Shown here: piece by piece, positions 15,557-21,551 of the stretch
How the letters are laid out: each line of letters begins with the position of its first letter
How positions within the stretch are numbered: position 1 is the stretch's first letter
Origin: a virus
Length of the DNA: 24,246 nt
IMG/VR virus record: IMGVR_UViG_3300046002_005571
Span: 1 to 24,246 of that record
Strand: one strand, 5' to 3'
The notes under the pieces: generated by a model
Databases searched by the model: none
The model's input: the letters and a program-made list of their open reading frames with translations, nothing else
Told to the model about the DNA's origin: nothing
Translations under genes and position numbers: made by a program

Positions 15557-16279
15557 CTATTTTAGTTGTTCAAATTTCTCAATAATATAAGCTAAAATAT
15601 CATTTCGCATAATATCATCTGTGCCAAATTTGAAAGTAACTATTCCTTTATCTGCGCTTTTCTTATCATCGAATAGATTATATATCTTTTCAAATCCACT
15701 ATTTTTAATATCTGATTGACGTATATCTCCAATTAATATTAATTTACTAAATCTTCCCATTCTTGTAGTAATTAATAAAAGGTCATGTATACTTAAATTT
15801 TGAGCTTCGTCACATATAATATAACTAGCATTTATACTTAAACCTCTTAAAAATCCTACTGGTAAACCTTTTACTCTCTCTTCTTTTAATAATCTTTCTA
15901 CTTGACTTTTTGGTAATAATTCATGTAATTTATCCATTAATGGTTGCAAATAAGGATCTAATTTGCTATGTAAGTCACCTTTAAGGAAACCTAAATTATG
16001 AGTAGAACTTTCAACTGGATTACGAATGTAAAATATTTCACCTATTTTTTTATCATTTAAAGATCTTAAAGCAGAATATACAGATAACAAGCTTTTGGCT
16101 GTTCCTGCTGGACCTTTACAGAATACTATTTTTGTTTCTTTATTCTGTATAAGTTCTATAAATTTCTTTTGATTATCTGTCCATTGTAATTCACGAATAT
16201 CCAAGAAACCTTCAATTTTATCTCTTTGAGGAACTACTGGTGACTTATCTTCTTGTTTACGTTTATTCTTTTTAGACAT
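15557..16279 (-). CDS. phoH: PhoH-like ATPase
   Basis: The 240-residue protein has a P-loop, FCKGPAGTAKS (53-63), Walker B YIICDEAQN (153-161) and the following GDIRQSD (184-190). It also has LGFLKGDLHSKLDPYLQPL, the classical PhoH core seen in many phages and bacteria. It is a cytoplasmic ATPase; RNA-related or stress-related activity is proposed for the family, but the phage role is not settled. It is the first gene of the leftward late block, facing a divergent rightward pair across a 55 bp spacer. It lacks a Shine-Dalgarno site. Residues 1-25 are a charged disordered extension. Confidence 0.9.
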   Translation of the reverse strand: MSKKNKRKQEDKSPVVPQRDKIEGFLDIRELQWTDNQKKFIELIQNKETKIVFCKGPAGTAKSLLSVYSALRSLNDKKIGEIFYIRNPVESSTHNLGFLKGDLHSKLDPYLQPLMDKLHELLPKSQVERLLKEERVKGLPVGFLRGLSINASYIICDEAQNLSIHDLLLITTRMGRFSKLILIGDIRQSDIKNSGFEKIYNLFDDKKSADKGIVTFKFGTDDIMRNDILAYIIEKFEQLK

Positions 16280-16294
16280 TATACTTACATGATA

Positions 16295-16302
16295 ATTTAC
16301 AC
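16295..16302 (-). promoter_or_regulatory. Left arm of inverted GTGTAAAT pair (promoter for phoH side)
   Basis: On the minus strand GTGTAAAT lies 15 nt before the PhoH start codon. It forms a perfect 8-bp inverted repeat with 16318-16325, separated by 15 bp. Both arms point outward toward a divergent gene, which suits two back-to-back promoters of the GTGTAA type or a single dimeric operator. Confidence 0.45.
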
Positions 16303-16317
16303 CATATTTTTAATTTA

Positions 16318-16325
16318 GTGTAAAT
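16318..16325 (+). promoter_or_regulatory. Right arm of inverted GTGTAAAT pair (promoter for rightward genes)
   Basis: GTGTAAATA on the plus strand ends 9-10 nt before the GTG start at 16335. TGTAAATA (16319-16326) differs by one base from the T4 late promoter core TATAAATA. The downstream gene has no Shine-Dalgarno site. Confidence 0.45.
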
Positions 16326-16334
16326 AAATTAGCT

Positions 16335-16982
16335 GTGGCATTTCTAAACGCAAACATACCTCCCATAGAATGTTATGTAAGAGGAAACTATCTCCGAGAT
16401 CAAAAAGATAGCCATGACAAATACTTTCAAGCTCTAGTTTTTGGTGTCACATCTTTGCCTGGGCAAGTTCCACTTTTTAATTTTATTATGGAAGATGGTG
16501 GAATCTGGTGGCATGCACCTATTAGTGCATTTACCTCTAAAGAAGGAACTCCAGAACAAGATCTACATGAATTAGAACTTTGGGATAGTTTTAGTTATCA
16601 CGTAGCTGTAACTAAATTTTCTATACTACAAAATAAAAAACTAAAGTTCCTTGCTAGGAATGGTCAAGAATATTTTGGTACATATTTATTTACTTTAGAT
16701 TGGGCGCATAGTGATTTTAATGAATTAAATTTTGGATTTAGTGAAAATCCAGGCCAACATAAATGTGGTCATGTATTACAATTAGATAATGGAAACTATG
16801 CAATACAACCTAATAATAGATTAAGATTATATGATCCTAATTTTGTAACTAAACAAGGGCAAAATCTTATTCAAAGGCAAGTTAATAGTCATATTTATAC
16901 TGTCGAAAACTGTCCTAAGTGGGTAACAGAAGATTCTGACAATTATGAATATACTATAAATCAAATGGGAGATATGAAATGA
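16335..16982 (+). CDS. Conserved phage protein of unknown function
   Basis: This 215-residue protein starts at GTG (16335), the only start before the conserved-looking opening IPPIECYVRGNYL. Further hallmarks are LVFGVTSLPGQVPLFNFIMEDG, LWDSFSYHVAV, YLFTLDWAHS, and HKCGHVLQLDNGNYAIQPNNR. I recognise this pattern as a family widespread in T4-like and other large environmental phages and annotated only as hypothetical. It has no membrane span, nuclease or ATPase motif. It reads rightward, opposite to the late block, from the divergent spacer, and overlaps the next gene by 4 bp. I see no Shine-Dalgarno site. Confidence 0.75.
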   Translation: MAFLNANIPPIECYVRGNYLRDQKDSHDKYFQALVFGVTSLPGQVPLFNFIMEDGGIWWHAPISAFTSKEGTPEQDLHELELWDSFSYHVAVTKFSILQNKKLKFLARNGQEYFGTYLFTLDWAHSDFNELNFGFSENPGQHKCGHVLQLDNGNYAIQPNNRLRLYDPNFVTKQGQNLIQRQVNSHIYTVENCPKWVTEDSDNYEYTINQMGDMK

Positions 16983-17260
16983 AGCAAACGATAAAAGTAA
17001 CAAATCAGAATATATTAGAAGGAGAAAAAGCTAATCCTCAAAATTGCGCTATAGCTAGAGCTATAAAAAGTAAAATGAGGAAAAAGATTACTAATGTATC
17101 CGTTCTACCAACTCAAGTTACTCTTGAGATGGATAAAAAGATGTTCGTAGCAGAGATGCCAAAGATTGGAACTAACTTTATTAAAAGATTTGATCGTGGT
17201 CAAGCCGTAAACTCTTTTGAATTAAATCTAAAATTCAAAAAGGGTTACGCTTTAGTCTAA
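16979..17260 (+). CDS. Small conserved phage protein of unknown function
   Basis: The 93-residue protein is coupled to the preceding gene by a 4 bp overlap. It begins MKQTIKVTNQNILEGEKANP, followed by QNCAIARAIKSKMRKKI, a layout (IxVTxxxIxxG then CxIAxAI) that I associate with a small family of phage and bacterial hypothetical proteins. The remainder is beta-rich and basic. No function is known to me. Its last 9 bp overlap the end of the convergent coiled-coil membrane gene, so no terminator fits between the two. Confidence 0.65.
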   Translation: MKQTIKVTNQNILEGEKANPQNCAIARAIKSKMRKKITNVSVLPTQVTLEMDKKMFVAEMPKIGTNFIKRFDRGQAVNSFELNLKFKKGYALV

Positions 17261-18253
17261 ATTACATTTTAAATTTGGATCTGCAAGATCTGGATTGTGG
17301 GCTTTTTTAGTGCCACGCTTATAGTTGGAGTATATTCTTTCTATAATTTTAATTGGTTTTTCTACTATTTTTTCTATAGGTTTTTCAACCTCAACGATCT
17401 TTTCTACAATTGTCTCATTTGGTTTTCTATTAGAAGCTATATTATAAGCTAACACGAGACAGACCGCTAGAGGATCAAATACTACTACTATAAATAATAT
17501 AAACCATTTAACTACAGTCTCGATGGGAACATTAAAGGCTTCGGCTATAAATTTATAAGTACCTATATCTGAACTAATTACTTGTCTTTTTAATTCTATT
17601 ATTTGATTATCTAGGTTATTTATCTCTGAATTTAAATTGTTATTAATATTATTAATTTTTTCTATATTAGACTCTAGATTTGTTATATTTCCTTGCATAG
17701 TATTCAAAGTTTGGCTTTTTAATTCTACTGATCTCTTATCTATTACTGTTTCTTGCTTATCACCGCCAAAGAGTCCGCTAGATTTTGTAACCGTAGTCGT
17801 TGTAGATTGATTAAGGGCTTTACTTAGATTAGATTCTTGTTCTTTTCTTGTGTCTATAAGAGTTTTAATTCTTTCTGTATTACTAGATATTTGAGTACTT
17901 AAGGAGTTCTTCTTTGCTTCTAGAAGAGAAACCTGCGACTCTATTGAATCTATATTAGCTTTTGTTGCATAAAAGGCTTGGGAAAGAAAACCAAAGACTC
18001 CAAGGCTAGTTATGCCCATAAGTATAACAACGGCGCTAATTAAATAAACTTTTAATAATTTATTGATTTTATTCCAGTATCTATAAAGAAAGCTTGTAGC
18101 CATTATCTTACCAAATTCAAGACTACTAGCCATTACTATTGTGGCCCAAAAACTACCAGAGAACAGCAACCCTATGCCTTTAACCGAGAAGAATCCACCA
18201 CAAGCTGCTACAAAAAGGGCGCTTAATCCTAATAAGCCATTAAATATATTCAC
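17252..18253 (-). CDS. Coiled-coil integral membrane protein
   Basis: The 333-residue protein has three likely N-terminal membrane spans (about 5-24, 27-46 and 67-95) and a long coiled coil (about 97-215, Ser/Asn/Lys/Glu-rich heptads). A fourth span follows near 252-278 (VVKWFILFIVVVFDPLAVC), then a Val/Glu/Lys-rich tail with repeated EKIVE units. The FDPLA motif inside the last span and overall plan recall DUF4407-type membrane proteins and coil-containing proteins of T4-like phages. Function is unknown; an envelope-remodelling or superinfection role is possible. The start is GTG at 18253, forming a GTGA overlap with the upstream gene's stop. The 3' end overlaps the convergent gene by 9 bp. 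Confidence 0.7.
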   Translation of the reverse strand: MNIFNGLLGLSALFVAACGGFFSVKGIGLLFSGSFWATIVMASSLEFGKIMATSFLYRYWNKINKLLKVYLISAVVILMGITSLGVFGFLSQAFYATKANIDSIESQVSLLEAKKNSLSTQISSNTERIKTLIDTRKEQESNLSKALNQSTTTTVTKSSGLFGGDKQETVIDKRSVELKSQTLNTMQGNITNLESNIEKINNINNNLNSEINNLDNQIIELKRQVISSDIGTYKFIAEAFNVPIETVVKWFILFIVVVFDPLAVCLVLAYNIASNRKPNETIVEKIVEVEKPIEKIVEKPIKIIERIYSNYKRGTKKAHNPDLADPNLKCNLD

Positions 18254-18531
18254 ACATAATTTACACTAACTACTAGGTGATTCTTTCTTTTTGGTTTATG
18301 TTTAACTAGGAGATTCTTGAAATTAGTATCTTTTATCTTATTTATGTTATCTAATGATAGGTTAATTTTGGGGTCGGGCGGTAAATCTAAAGGCTTGGGG
18401 TCAATTTTTTCGTCAGATTTATTAATAATCAATAATTGTGATTCATCCTTATCTTTAAAGAAACCATATAACCATAAAACAAACTTAAATGCAAAATAAG
18501 TTAAAACAAGATTAACTACTAAGCTAATCAT
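18250..18531 (-). CDS. Single-span membrane protein of unknown function
   Basis: The 93-residue protein has one N-terminal membrane span (LVVNLVLTYFAFKFVLWLYGFF, about residues 4-25). A polar, Asp/Pro-rich middle (DPKPLDLPPDPK) follows, then a basic tail (KHKPKRKNH). It is translationally coupled to the coiled-coil membrane protein by a 4 bp overlap, so the two likely act together at the inner membrane. A sigma70-like promoter lies just upstream. I do not recognise the family. Confidence 0.6.
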   Translation of the reverse strand: MISLVVNLVLTYFAFKFVLWLYGFFKDKDESQLLIINKSDEKIDPKPLDLPPDPKINLSLDNINKIKDTNFKNLLVKHKPKRKNHLVVSVNYV

Positions 18532-18540
18532 AATATTACT

Positions 18541-18569
18541 ACTATACTATACTTTTATATTAAAAACAA
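18541..18569 (-). promoter_or_regulatory. Sigma70-type promoter for membrane gene pair
   Basis: On the minus strand TTGTTT (18564-18569), a 17 bp spacer and TATAGT (18541-18546) stand 9 nt before the ATG at 18531. The start region lacks a Shine-Dalgarno site. The spacer is AT-only, so some of the match may be compositional. Confidence 0.45.
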
Positions 18570-18811
18570 GCATATTAAAAGGGGTTTATAACAAAAATAG
18601 CCGCCGGGATTTTTTTACCTTAAGAGATAAATGAATTTAAATTCTTTTTTATAGATTTAGAAAAAGGGGGTATAGATAAGAATATATGGATAAATAGTAT
18701 TATATAGTTGGGGAGAATGATGTTAATACCCCCACGGCCATGTTGAGCTAGAAATGGTTTAACGATTTTCAAAAATGGGGGTATATATCTTAAAATTTTT
18801 TAGCTATGTTC

Positions 18812-18840
18812 TGTAAGTCGTTGATAATCAATGAAATTTA
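18812..18840 (+). repeat. 29 bp palindromic repeat, copy 1 (promoter-proximal type)
   Basis: TGTAAGTCGTTGAT followed by AATCAATGAAATTTA. It shares most bases with the copy at 20555-20583 and with the reverse complement of the copy at 23572-23600. All three stand just upstream of a promoter and have the same A/T-rich right arm. It is the only unpaired copy. The following promoter begins 25 bp downstream. Confidence 0.7.
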
Positions 18841-18865
18841 AATGCAATAAAAAGCCTAGCATCGC

Positions 18866-18893
18866 TTGACAAATCGTAATAGTGTGATAGATT
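18866..18893 (+). promoter_or_regulatory. Early promoter, leaderless geometry
   Basis: TTGACA (18866-18871), 16 bp spacer, TAGATT (18888-18893), then exactly 6 nt to the ATG at 18900. The predicted start of transcription is the A of the ATG. No Shine-Dalgarno site is present. Confidence 0.75.
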
Positions 18894-18899
18894 AAGAGT

Positions 18900-19064
18900 A
18901 TGAAAGTTAAAGCAAACAAGTTCAACCTAGACGAAACCATCCGCAGACTCAACGCTATCGCAGAAGGCTACAAAGCCTCTGCCCAACGCCTCGACAACAT
19001 CGTGGCAGAAGCCCAAGCGAAGAAGGATGAAGCCCACAAAAAGTATATGGGCGAAACCAAATAA
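18900..19064 (+). CDS. Small helical protein, paralogue of the 20652 gene
   Basis: A 54-residue frame with GC-rich codons starts at the ATG placed 6 nt after a -10 box. The product is charged and helical, with LDETIRRLNAIAEGYKASAQ at residues 10-29 and a Lys/Glu-rich end. The gene at 20652-20798 shares the pattern ETIxRLxxIxxGYxxSAxRxxxI at the same place, so the two are paralogues. Both follow a promoter-proximal palindromic repeat. It is likely a short coiled-coil or antiparallel helical protein. No known family; possibly a host-takeover peptide. Confidence 0.68.
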   Translation: MKVKANKFNLDETIRRLNAIAEGYKASAQRLDNIVAEAQAKKDEAHKKYMGETK

Positions 19065-19067
19065 CCC

Positions 19068-19099
19068 TTGACGAAAATCAAACCAGAAAGCAATATAAG
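19068..19099 (+). promoter_or_regulatory. Early promoter before 19104 gene
   Basis: TTGACG (19068-19073) follows the stop of the 54-residue gene, with an AATATAAG box (19092-19099) 4-6 nt before the ATG at 19104. The spacing between hexamers is 18-20 bp, looser than in the other early promoters. The near-zero leader is the same. Confidence 0.5.
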
Positions 19100-19103
19100 C
19101 TAT

Positions 19104-19523
19104 ATGAAAAACCAAATCACCATCACCAAACAAACCTTCGGCAACACTACCGCTTTCCTCTTGGAAGGCAACAAGAGCCAGATCGAAAACTTCCACAACG
19201 CTATGTATAACCATAGTGCAACCAATGGCGAGTTGCACGATATGGGCAACGGCAAGGCGTTCTACTTCTACGCACAGCCAGAAGCCGTGCTAGAAGCGAT
19301 GACTAAAGTGGCTCTCTATGCTCTATGCAATAAGATCAAAGCTAAAGGGATGAAGGGTGGGTTGCTCGCCCTTGCAAGGCAGAAAGCCCAAGACAAGTTC
19401 GATGCGATTAAAGATGGGCGATTCCTTCGCACCAGCATCAGCACCGATGTCTTTAACCTTGGAAGCATCACCGCAGAGAAACCCTCTGACTACTGCGGTG
19501 CGATCAGTGCGGGGAGAGACTAA
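19104..19523 (+). CDS. Early protein with GKAFYFYA motif, paralogue of the 21586 gene
   Basis: The 139-residue protein starts at the ATG at 19104. A TTG 36 nt upstream is part of the -35 box and is not the start. Residues 1-60 match the protein of 21586-21951: ITITKQTFGNTTAFLLE, then IENFHNAMYN, then GNGKAFYFYAQPE (the paralogue has GSGKAFYFYAEPA). The C-terminal halves differ; here it is basic and then Ser/Thr-rich. It is a soluble alpha/beta protein without recognised motif. It is followed 1 nt later by the SleB-like hydrolase gene, with which it forms an operon. Function is unknown. Confidence 0.72.
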   Translation: MKNQITITKQTFGNTTAFLLEGNKSQIENFHNAMYNHSATNGELHDMGNGKAFYFYAQPEAVLEAMTKVALYALCNKIKAKGMKGGLLALARQKAQDKFDAIKDGRFLRTSISTDVFNLGSITAEKPSDYCGAISAGRD

Positions 19524-19524
19524 A

Positions 19525-19902
19525 ATGACCGCAGAGATTCTTGTTATAGCTTTGACCATCCTTGGCGAAGCACGAGGCGAAGGCTTTGAGGGAATGGCGG
19601 GTGTTGCGTCTGTCATTCAGACACGAGCCATCGAGCGAAAGCAAACGCCCACACAAGTCTGCCTTGCACCAAAGCAATTCAGCTTCTGGAATGGTGGAGT
19701 GAGTGAGGCGAAGAAGCAGGAGCTTCTAAAGAACCCTCAAGCACCCAACGCCATCCGTCTCGCTAAACTTGTAGCAGAGAAACGAATGCCCGATGTTGTG
19801 CAGGGTGCGAACCACTACCACACCTTCCAAGTGTCGCCCAAGTGGTCAAGAGGAGAGCAGACTGTCGCAGTAATTAAGAATCACAAGTTTTACCGCTTGT
19901 AA
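19525..19902 (+). CDS. SleB/CwlJ-like cell-wall hydrolase
   Basis: This 125-residue protein matches the core of the SleB/CwlJ family (Hydrolase_2). LGEARGEGFEGMAGVASVIQ carries the catalytic Glu15. Further matches are TRAIERKQTPTQVCLAPKQFSF, a helix with APNAIRLAKLVAE, and ANHYHTFQVSPKW near residues 95-107. These enzymes are lytic transglycosylases acting on peptidoglycan. There is no signal peptide or binding domain, so it is a minimal catalytic domain. The ATG at 19525 has a strong Shine-Dalgarno site (GGGGAG) inside the end of the preceding gene; longer in-frame starts would overlap that gene by more than 150 bp. This is the second peptidoglycan enzyme of the window and lies in the early block. 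Confidence 0.85.
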   Translation: MTAEILVIALTILGEARGEGFEGMAGVASVIQTRAIERKQTPTQVCLAPKQFSFWNGGVSEAKKQELLKNPQAPNAIRLAKLVAEKRMPDVVQGANHYHTFQVSPKWSRGEQTVAVIKNHKFYRL

Positions 19903-19905
19903 GAC

Positions 19906-19933
19906 TTGACAACAACGAAAGGTATGATAAGCT
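19906..19933 (+). promoter_or_regulatory. Early promoter, leaderless geometry
   Basis: TTGACA (19906-19911), 16 bp spacer, TAAGCT (19928-19933), 6 nt, then ATG at 19940. It shares TGATA at the same position as the promoter at 18866. Confidence 0.75.
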
Positions 19934-19939
19934 AAAGAT

Positions 19940-20335
19940 ATGACAAACAATAATCCAATCAAACGAGCGATCCTCATCGATCCATTCACCGAAACCATCA
20001 TAGAGGTTAAGATGGTAGACACTAAAATCCAAACTATCTACGCACTCTTGGGATGCGATGTGATAACTATGACAGGCCTTGCAAATGGAATTGATATGAT
20101 TCTAGATGACGAAGGCTTGCTAAAAGACAGCGAGAACCAAGCATACTTTAAGTTTGGCATCGCTTCGCAACCTTTCGCTGGAAAAGCTCTGATCGTTGCA
20201 ACAGATGACGAAGGAGACTTTGCATCTCTGCCAGAAAAAGTTTCAGTCGAAAAAATAAACGACAAAGTCATCTTCTTTAAACCCTCCAAAAAAACTTTAG
20301 AAGAATCTCTAAAAATAAAAATCACACCATTCTAA
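19940..20335 (+). CDS. DUF3846 protein
   Basis: The 131-residue protein reads KRAILIDPFTETIIEV (8-23), IQTIYALLGCDVIT (30-43), GIDMILDDEGLLKD (50-63), and QPFAGKALIVATDDEGD (77-93). This is the recognisable pattern of DUF3846, a small cytoplasmic family of phages and plasmids with no established function, often found near ArdC-type genes. One such gene lies at the right edge of this window. The start is fixed by the promoter 6 nt upstream. Two pairs of palindromic repeats follow the stop, the first beginning 11 bp after it. Confidence 0.8.
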   Translation: MTNNNPIKRAILIDPFTETIIEVKMVDTKIQTIYALLGCDVITMTGLANGIDMILDDEGLLKDSENQAYFKFGIASQPFAGKALIVATDDEGDFASLPEKVSVEKINDKVIFFKPSKKTLEESLKIKITPF

Positions 20336-20345
20336 AAGCAGCCTC

Positions 20346-20423
20346 CGTAAGTTGTTCAGTATCAACGACTTACGTGGGGCGGGGGGGCTGTCTTTATAAG
20401 TGCCTAATAATCAATCACTTGCG
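20346..20423 (+). repeat. Palindrome pair A (two 29 bp copies, GC-rich spacer)
   Basis: Copy 1 is at 20346-20374 (CGTAAGTTGTTCAGT then ATCAACGACTTACG) and copy 2 at 20395-20423 (TATAAGTGCCTAAT then AATCAATCACTTGCG). The 20 bp spacer is G-rich. The arms of copy 1 pair over about 12 bp. It lies 11 bp after the DUF3846 gene stop and would fold into two hairpins in RNA, so termination is one likely role. Confidence 0.7.
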
Positions 20424-20457
20424 AATGCTGATCTTGGAACAAAACCTGATGGAATGC

Positions 20458-20480
20458 AAAAGATCAATGTCTGATCTTTT
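20458..20480. terminator. Perfect 9-bp inverted repeat, weak terminator candidate
   Basis: AAAAGATCA and TGATCTTTT are separated by ATGTC. A hairpin ending in U's could form on either strand. The stem is AT-rich, so termination would be weak. It lies between palindrome pairs A and B. Confidence 0.35.
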
Positions 20481-20507
20481 CAACTTTGAGTCTTAAACGC
20501 AGAAAAC

Positions 20508-20583
20508 CGAAAGCGTTGACTATCAACTACTTGAACGGAGGGCCTCCCTTGCGTTGTAACTCGTTGATGGTCAATGAAATTTA
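20508..20583 (+). repeat. Palindrome pair B
   Basis: Copy 1 is at 20508-20536 (degenerate arms, core CGTTGACTATCAAC) and copy 2 at 20555-20583 (TGTAACTCGTTGAT then GGTCAATGAAATTTA, the promoter-proximal type). The 18 bp spacer contains the palindrome GGAGGGCCTCC. The next promoter starts 14 bp downstream. Confidence 0.68.
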
Positions 20584-20597
20584 AATGAAGATTTTTC

Positions 20598-20625
20598 TTG
20601 CGAAAAATGAAAAATGTGATAGATT
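20598..20625 (+). promoter_or_regulatory. Early promoter with short leader
   Basis: TTGCGA (20598-20603), 16 bp spacer, TAGATT (20620-20625). Unlike the other early promoters, 26 nt separate it from the ATG at 20652, and a purine-rich AGAAAGAAG stretch could serve as ribosome site. Confidence 0.6.
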
Positions 20626-20651
20626 AAAGGTAGAAAGAAAGAAGAAAAAAA

Positions 20652-20798
20652 ATGAAAACAAAAATCAAAATCAAATTCGACATCAATGAAACAATCAAAC
20701 GCCTTGAGGAAATTTCCAAAGGCTATCAAGATTCCGCAAAACGGATGGAAAAAATCATCGTCAAAATGGACGAAATCGAAACTCTTAAGAAAGGATAA
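20652..20798 (+). CDS. Small helical protein, paralogue of the 18900 gene
   Basis: This 48-residue Lys/Glu/Ile-rich protein begins MKTKIKIKFDINETIKRLEE. The segment NETIKRLEEISKGYQDSAKR aligns without gaps to the protein at 18900-19064. Codons here are A/T-rich, in contrast to the GC-rich paralogue, so the copies have been apart for some time or came from different genomes. It is followed 4 nt later by a second small gene in the same unit. Function is unknown. Confidence 0.66.
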   Translation: MKTKIKIKFDINETIKRLEEISKGYQDSAKRMEKIIVKMDEIETLKKG

Positions 20799-20802
20799 AA
20801 AA

Positions 20803-20997
20803 ATGATAACAATAAATCCCGAACTATACGAAAACAAAGACCTCTACATCTACGAAGGAATGCTAGTCAAAATATTCCCTTCTACGATTGGTTGGAAAAC
20901 AAGAACCGCAACCGCTGAAATTATGGATGGCCCTGATAAGGGTAAATGGACTACCATTTATCTTCGCAAGGGTATTCAAGCCGTTGATGCTCAATAA
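20803..20997 (+). CDS. Small early protein, unknown
   Basis: The 64-residue protein starts at the ATG at 20803, with Shine-Dalgarno AAAGGA at 7 nt inside the end of the preceding gene. Longer in-frame starts upstream would overlap that gene. It is beta-rich: LYIYEGMLVKIFPSTIGWKT, TATAEIMDGPDKGKWTTIYL. The pattern (LYxGMLVKI..., GPDKGKWTTI) suggests a small SH3-like or OB-like barrel, which is a guess. It is cotranscribed with the 48-residue protein. Confidence 0.62.
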   Translation: MITINPELYENKDLYIYEGMLVKIFPSTIGWKTRTATAEIMDGPDKGKWTTIYLRKGIQAVDAQ

Positions 20998-21007
20998 GAA
21001 ATAAAAG

Positions 21008-21035
21008 TTGACAAAATCAAAAAATCTGATAGGAT
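21008..21035 (+). promoter_or_regulatory. Early promoter, leaderless geometry
   Basis: TTGACA (21008-21013), 16 bp spacer, TAGGAT (21030-21035), 6 nt, ATG at 21042. It starts 10 bp after the previous stop, with no palindrome between. Confidence 0.75.
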
Positions 21036-21041
21036 AAAAGT

Positions 21042-21332
21042 ATGAAAGATAAGAACAAAACAATGCAACCCGAAATCGGAACCTTCTACCTCTTGACCAA
21101 TGACAGGACGAAAACTCCTTGGCTTCAGCCCGAAGAAATCCTTTATGTGAAAGACGAAAACACCTTCATCAAAATCAGCGTTAGCCAAGGTGCAGGATAT
21201 TCCTCTCGCTGGGATTGGGCAACCGAAAACGCTGTGACCATCACGAAACTCGCAACGAATAAACATCTCTTGGATCAACTCAACCTCTCGGTTGAAATTG
21301 GCAGAGACATCGCCAAAGCAGAAGGAGTCTAA
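21042..21332 (+). CDS. Early protein, unknown (96 residues)
   Basis: A soluble alpha/beta protein. It opens with a polar segment, then IGTFYLLTNDRTKTPWLQPEE, ILYVKDENTFIKISV, SSRWDWATENAVTITKLA, and a helical C-terminus. I do not recognise a family. The start is fixed by the promoter 6 nt before the ATG. The next gene follows 4 nt after the stop, with its Shine-Dalgarno site (GGAG) in the last codons of this one. Confidence 0.62.
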   Translation: MKDKNKTMQPEIGTFYLLTNDRTKTPWLQPEEILYVKDENTFIKISVSQGAGYSSRWDWATENAVTITKLATNKHLLDQLNLSVEIGRDIAKAEGV

Positions 21333-21336
21333 AAAA

Positions 21337-21474
21337 ATGAAAAAGATTCTTTTCCAAATAAATAAAAAAACTTTTCGTCTCGCAGTTTCTCACGGCGAAA
21401 AGAAAAACTTTTTGCGTGAAAGATTTTTCTACTATGTTTCTGCGAGTTGCTTGAATCTCCGAGACCTATTGTAA
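21337..21474 (+). CDS. Small basic early protein, unknown (45 residues)
   Basis: The frame starts at the ATG at 21337 with GAAGGAG about 8 nt upstream. The product is very basic and aromatic (MKKILFQINKKTFRLAVSHG, then KKNFLRERFFYYVSASCLN). It could bind nucleic acid or associate with a membrane; nothing specific is visible. Its TAA stop lies inside the first repeat of palindrome pair C. Confidence 0.55.
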   Translation: MKKILFQINKKTFRLAVSHGEKKNFLRERFFYYVSASCLNLRDLL

Positions 21475-21546
21475 GTCTCTAAGCATCAACGACTTACAGA
21501 CGAAGGGAAGCCCCCCGCGCAAGTCCTTGACTATCAACGACTTACA
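21470..21546 (+). repeat. Palindrome pair C
   Basis: Copy 1 is at 21470-21498 (TGTAAGTCTCTAAGC then ATCAACGACTTACA) and copy 2 at 21518-21546 (CGCAAGTCCTTGACT then ATCAACGACTTACA). The right arms are identical over 14 bp. The 19 bp spacer contains GAAGGGAAGCCCCCCG. The upstream gene's stop codon is inside copy 1, and the next promoter begins 5 bp after copy 2. Confidence 0.72.
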
Positions 21547-21551
21547 TAAGC

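Larger units (their letters stand above)
18532..18899. other. Gene-free boundary between the two genome blocks
   Basis: I find no credible coding frame in this 370 bp. It holds the leftward promoter for the membrane pair (18541-18569) and three copies of GGGGGTAT: 18666-18673, inverted at 18726-18733, and 18777-18784. It also contains a lone 29 bp palindromic repeat (18812-18840) and the first rightward promoter (18866-18893). GC content, codon choice, gene size and promoter type all change across it. The three G-tracts could be protein-binding sites or parts of hairpins with 40-50 nt loops. Confidence 0.6.

Noticed and set aside
18600-18620. Terminator at the GCCGCCGGGA plus T-run
   Set aside because: The GC-rich stretch has no complementary arm long enough for a hairpin on either strand.
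18764-18792. A partner for the single palindrome at 18812, 48 bp upstream
   Set aside because: The sequence there shares only a few bases (GATTTTCAA) with the repeat. I cannot support a second copy.
19068-19103. TTG start giving a 151-residue version of the 19104 gene
   Set aside because: The TTG is part of a TTGACG -35 box. The paralogue at 21586 aligns from the ATG at 19104.
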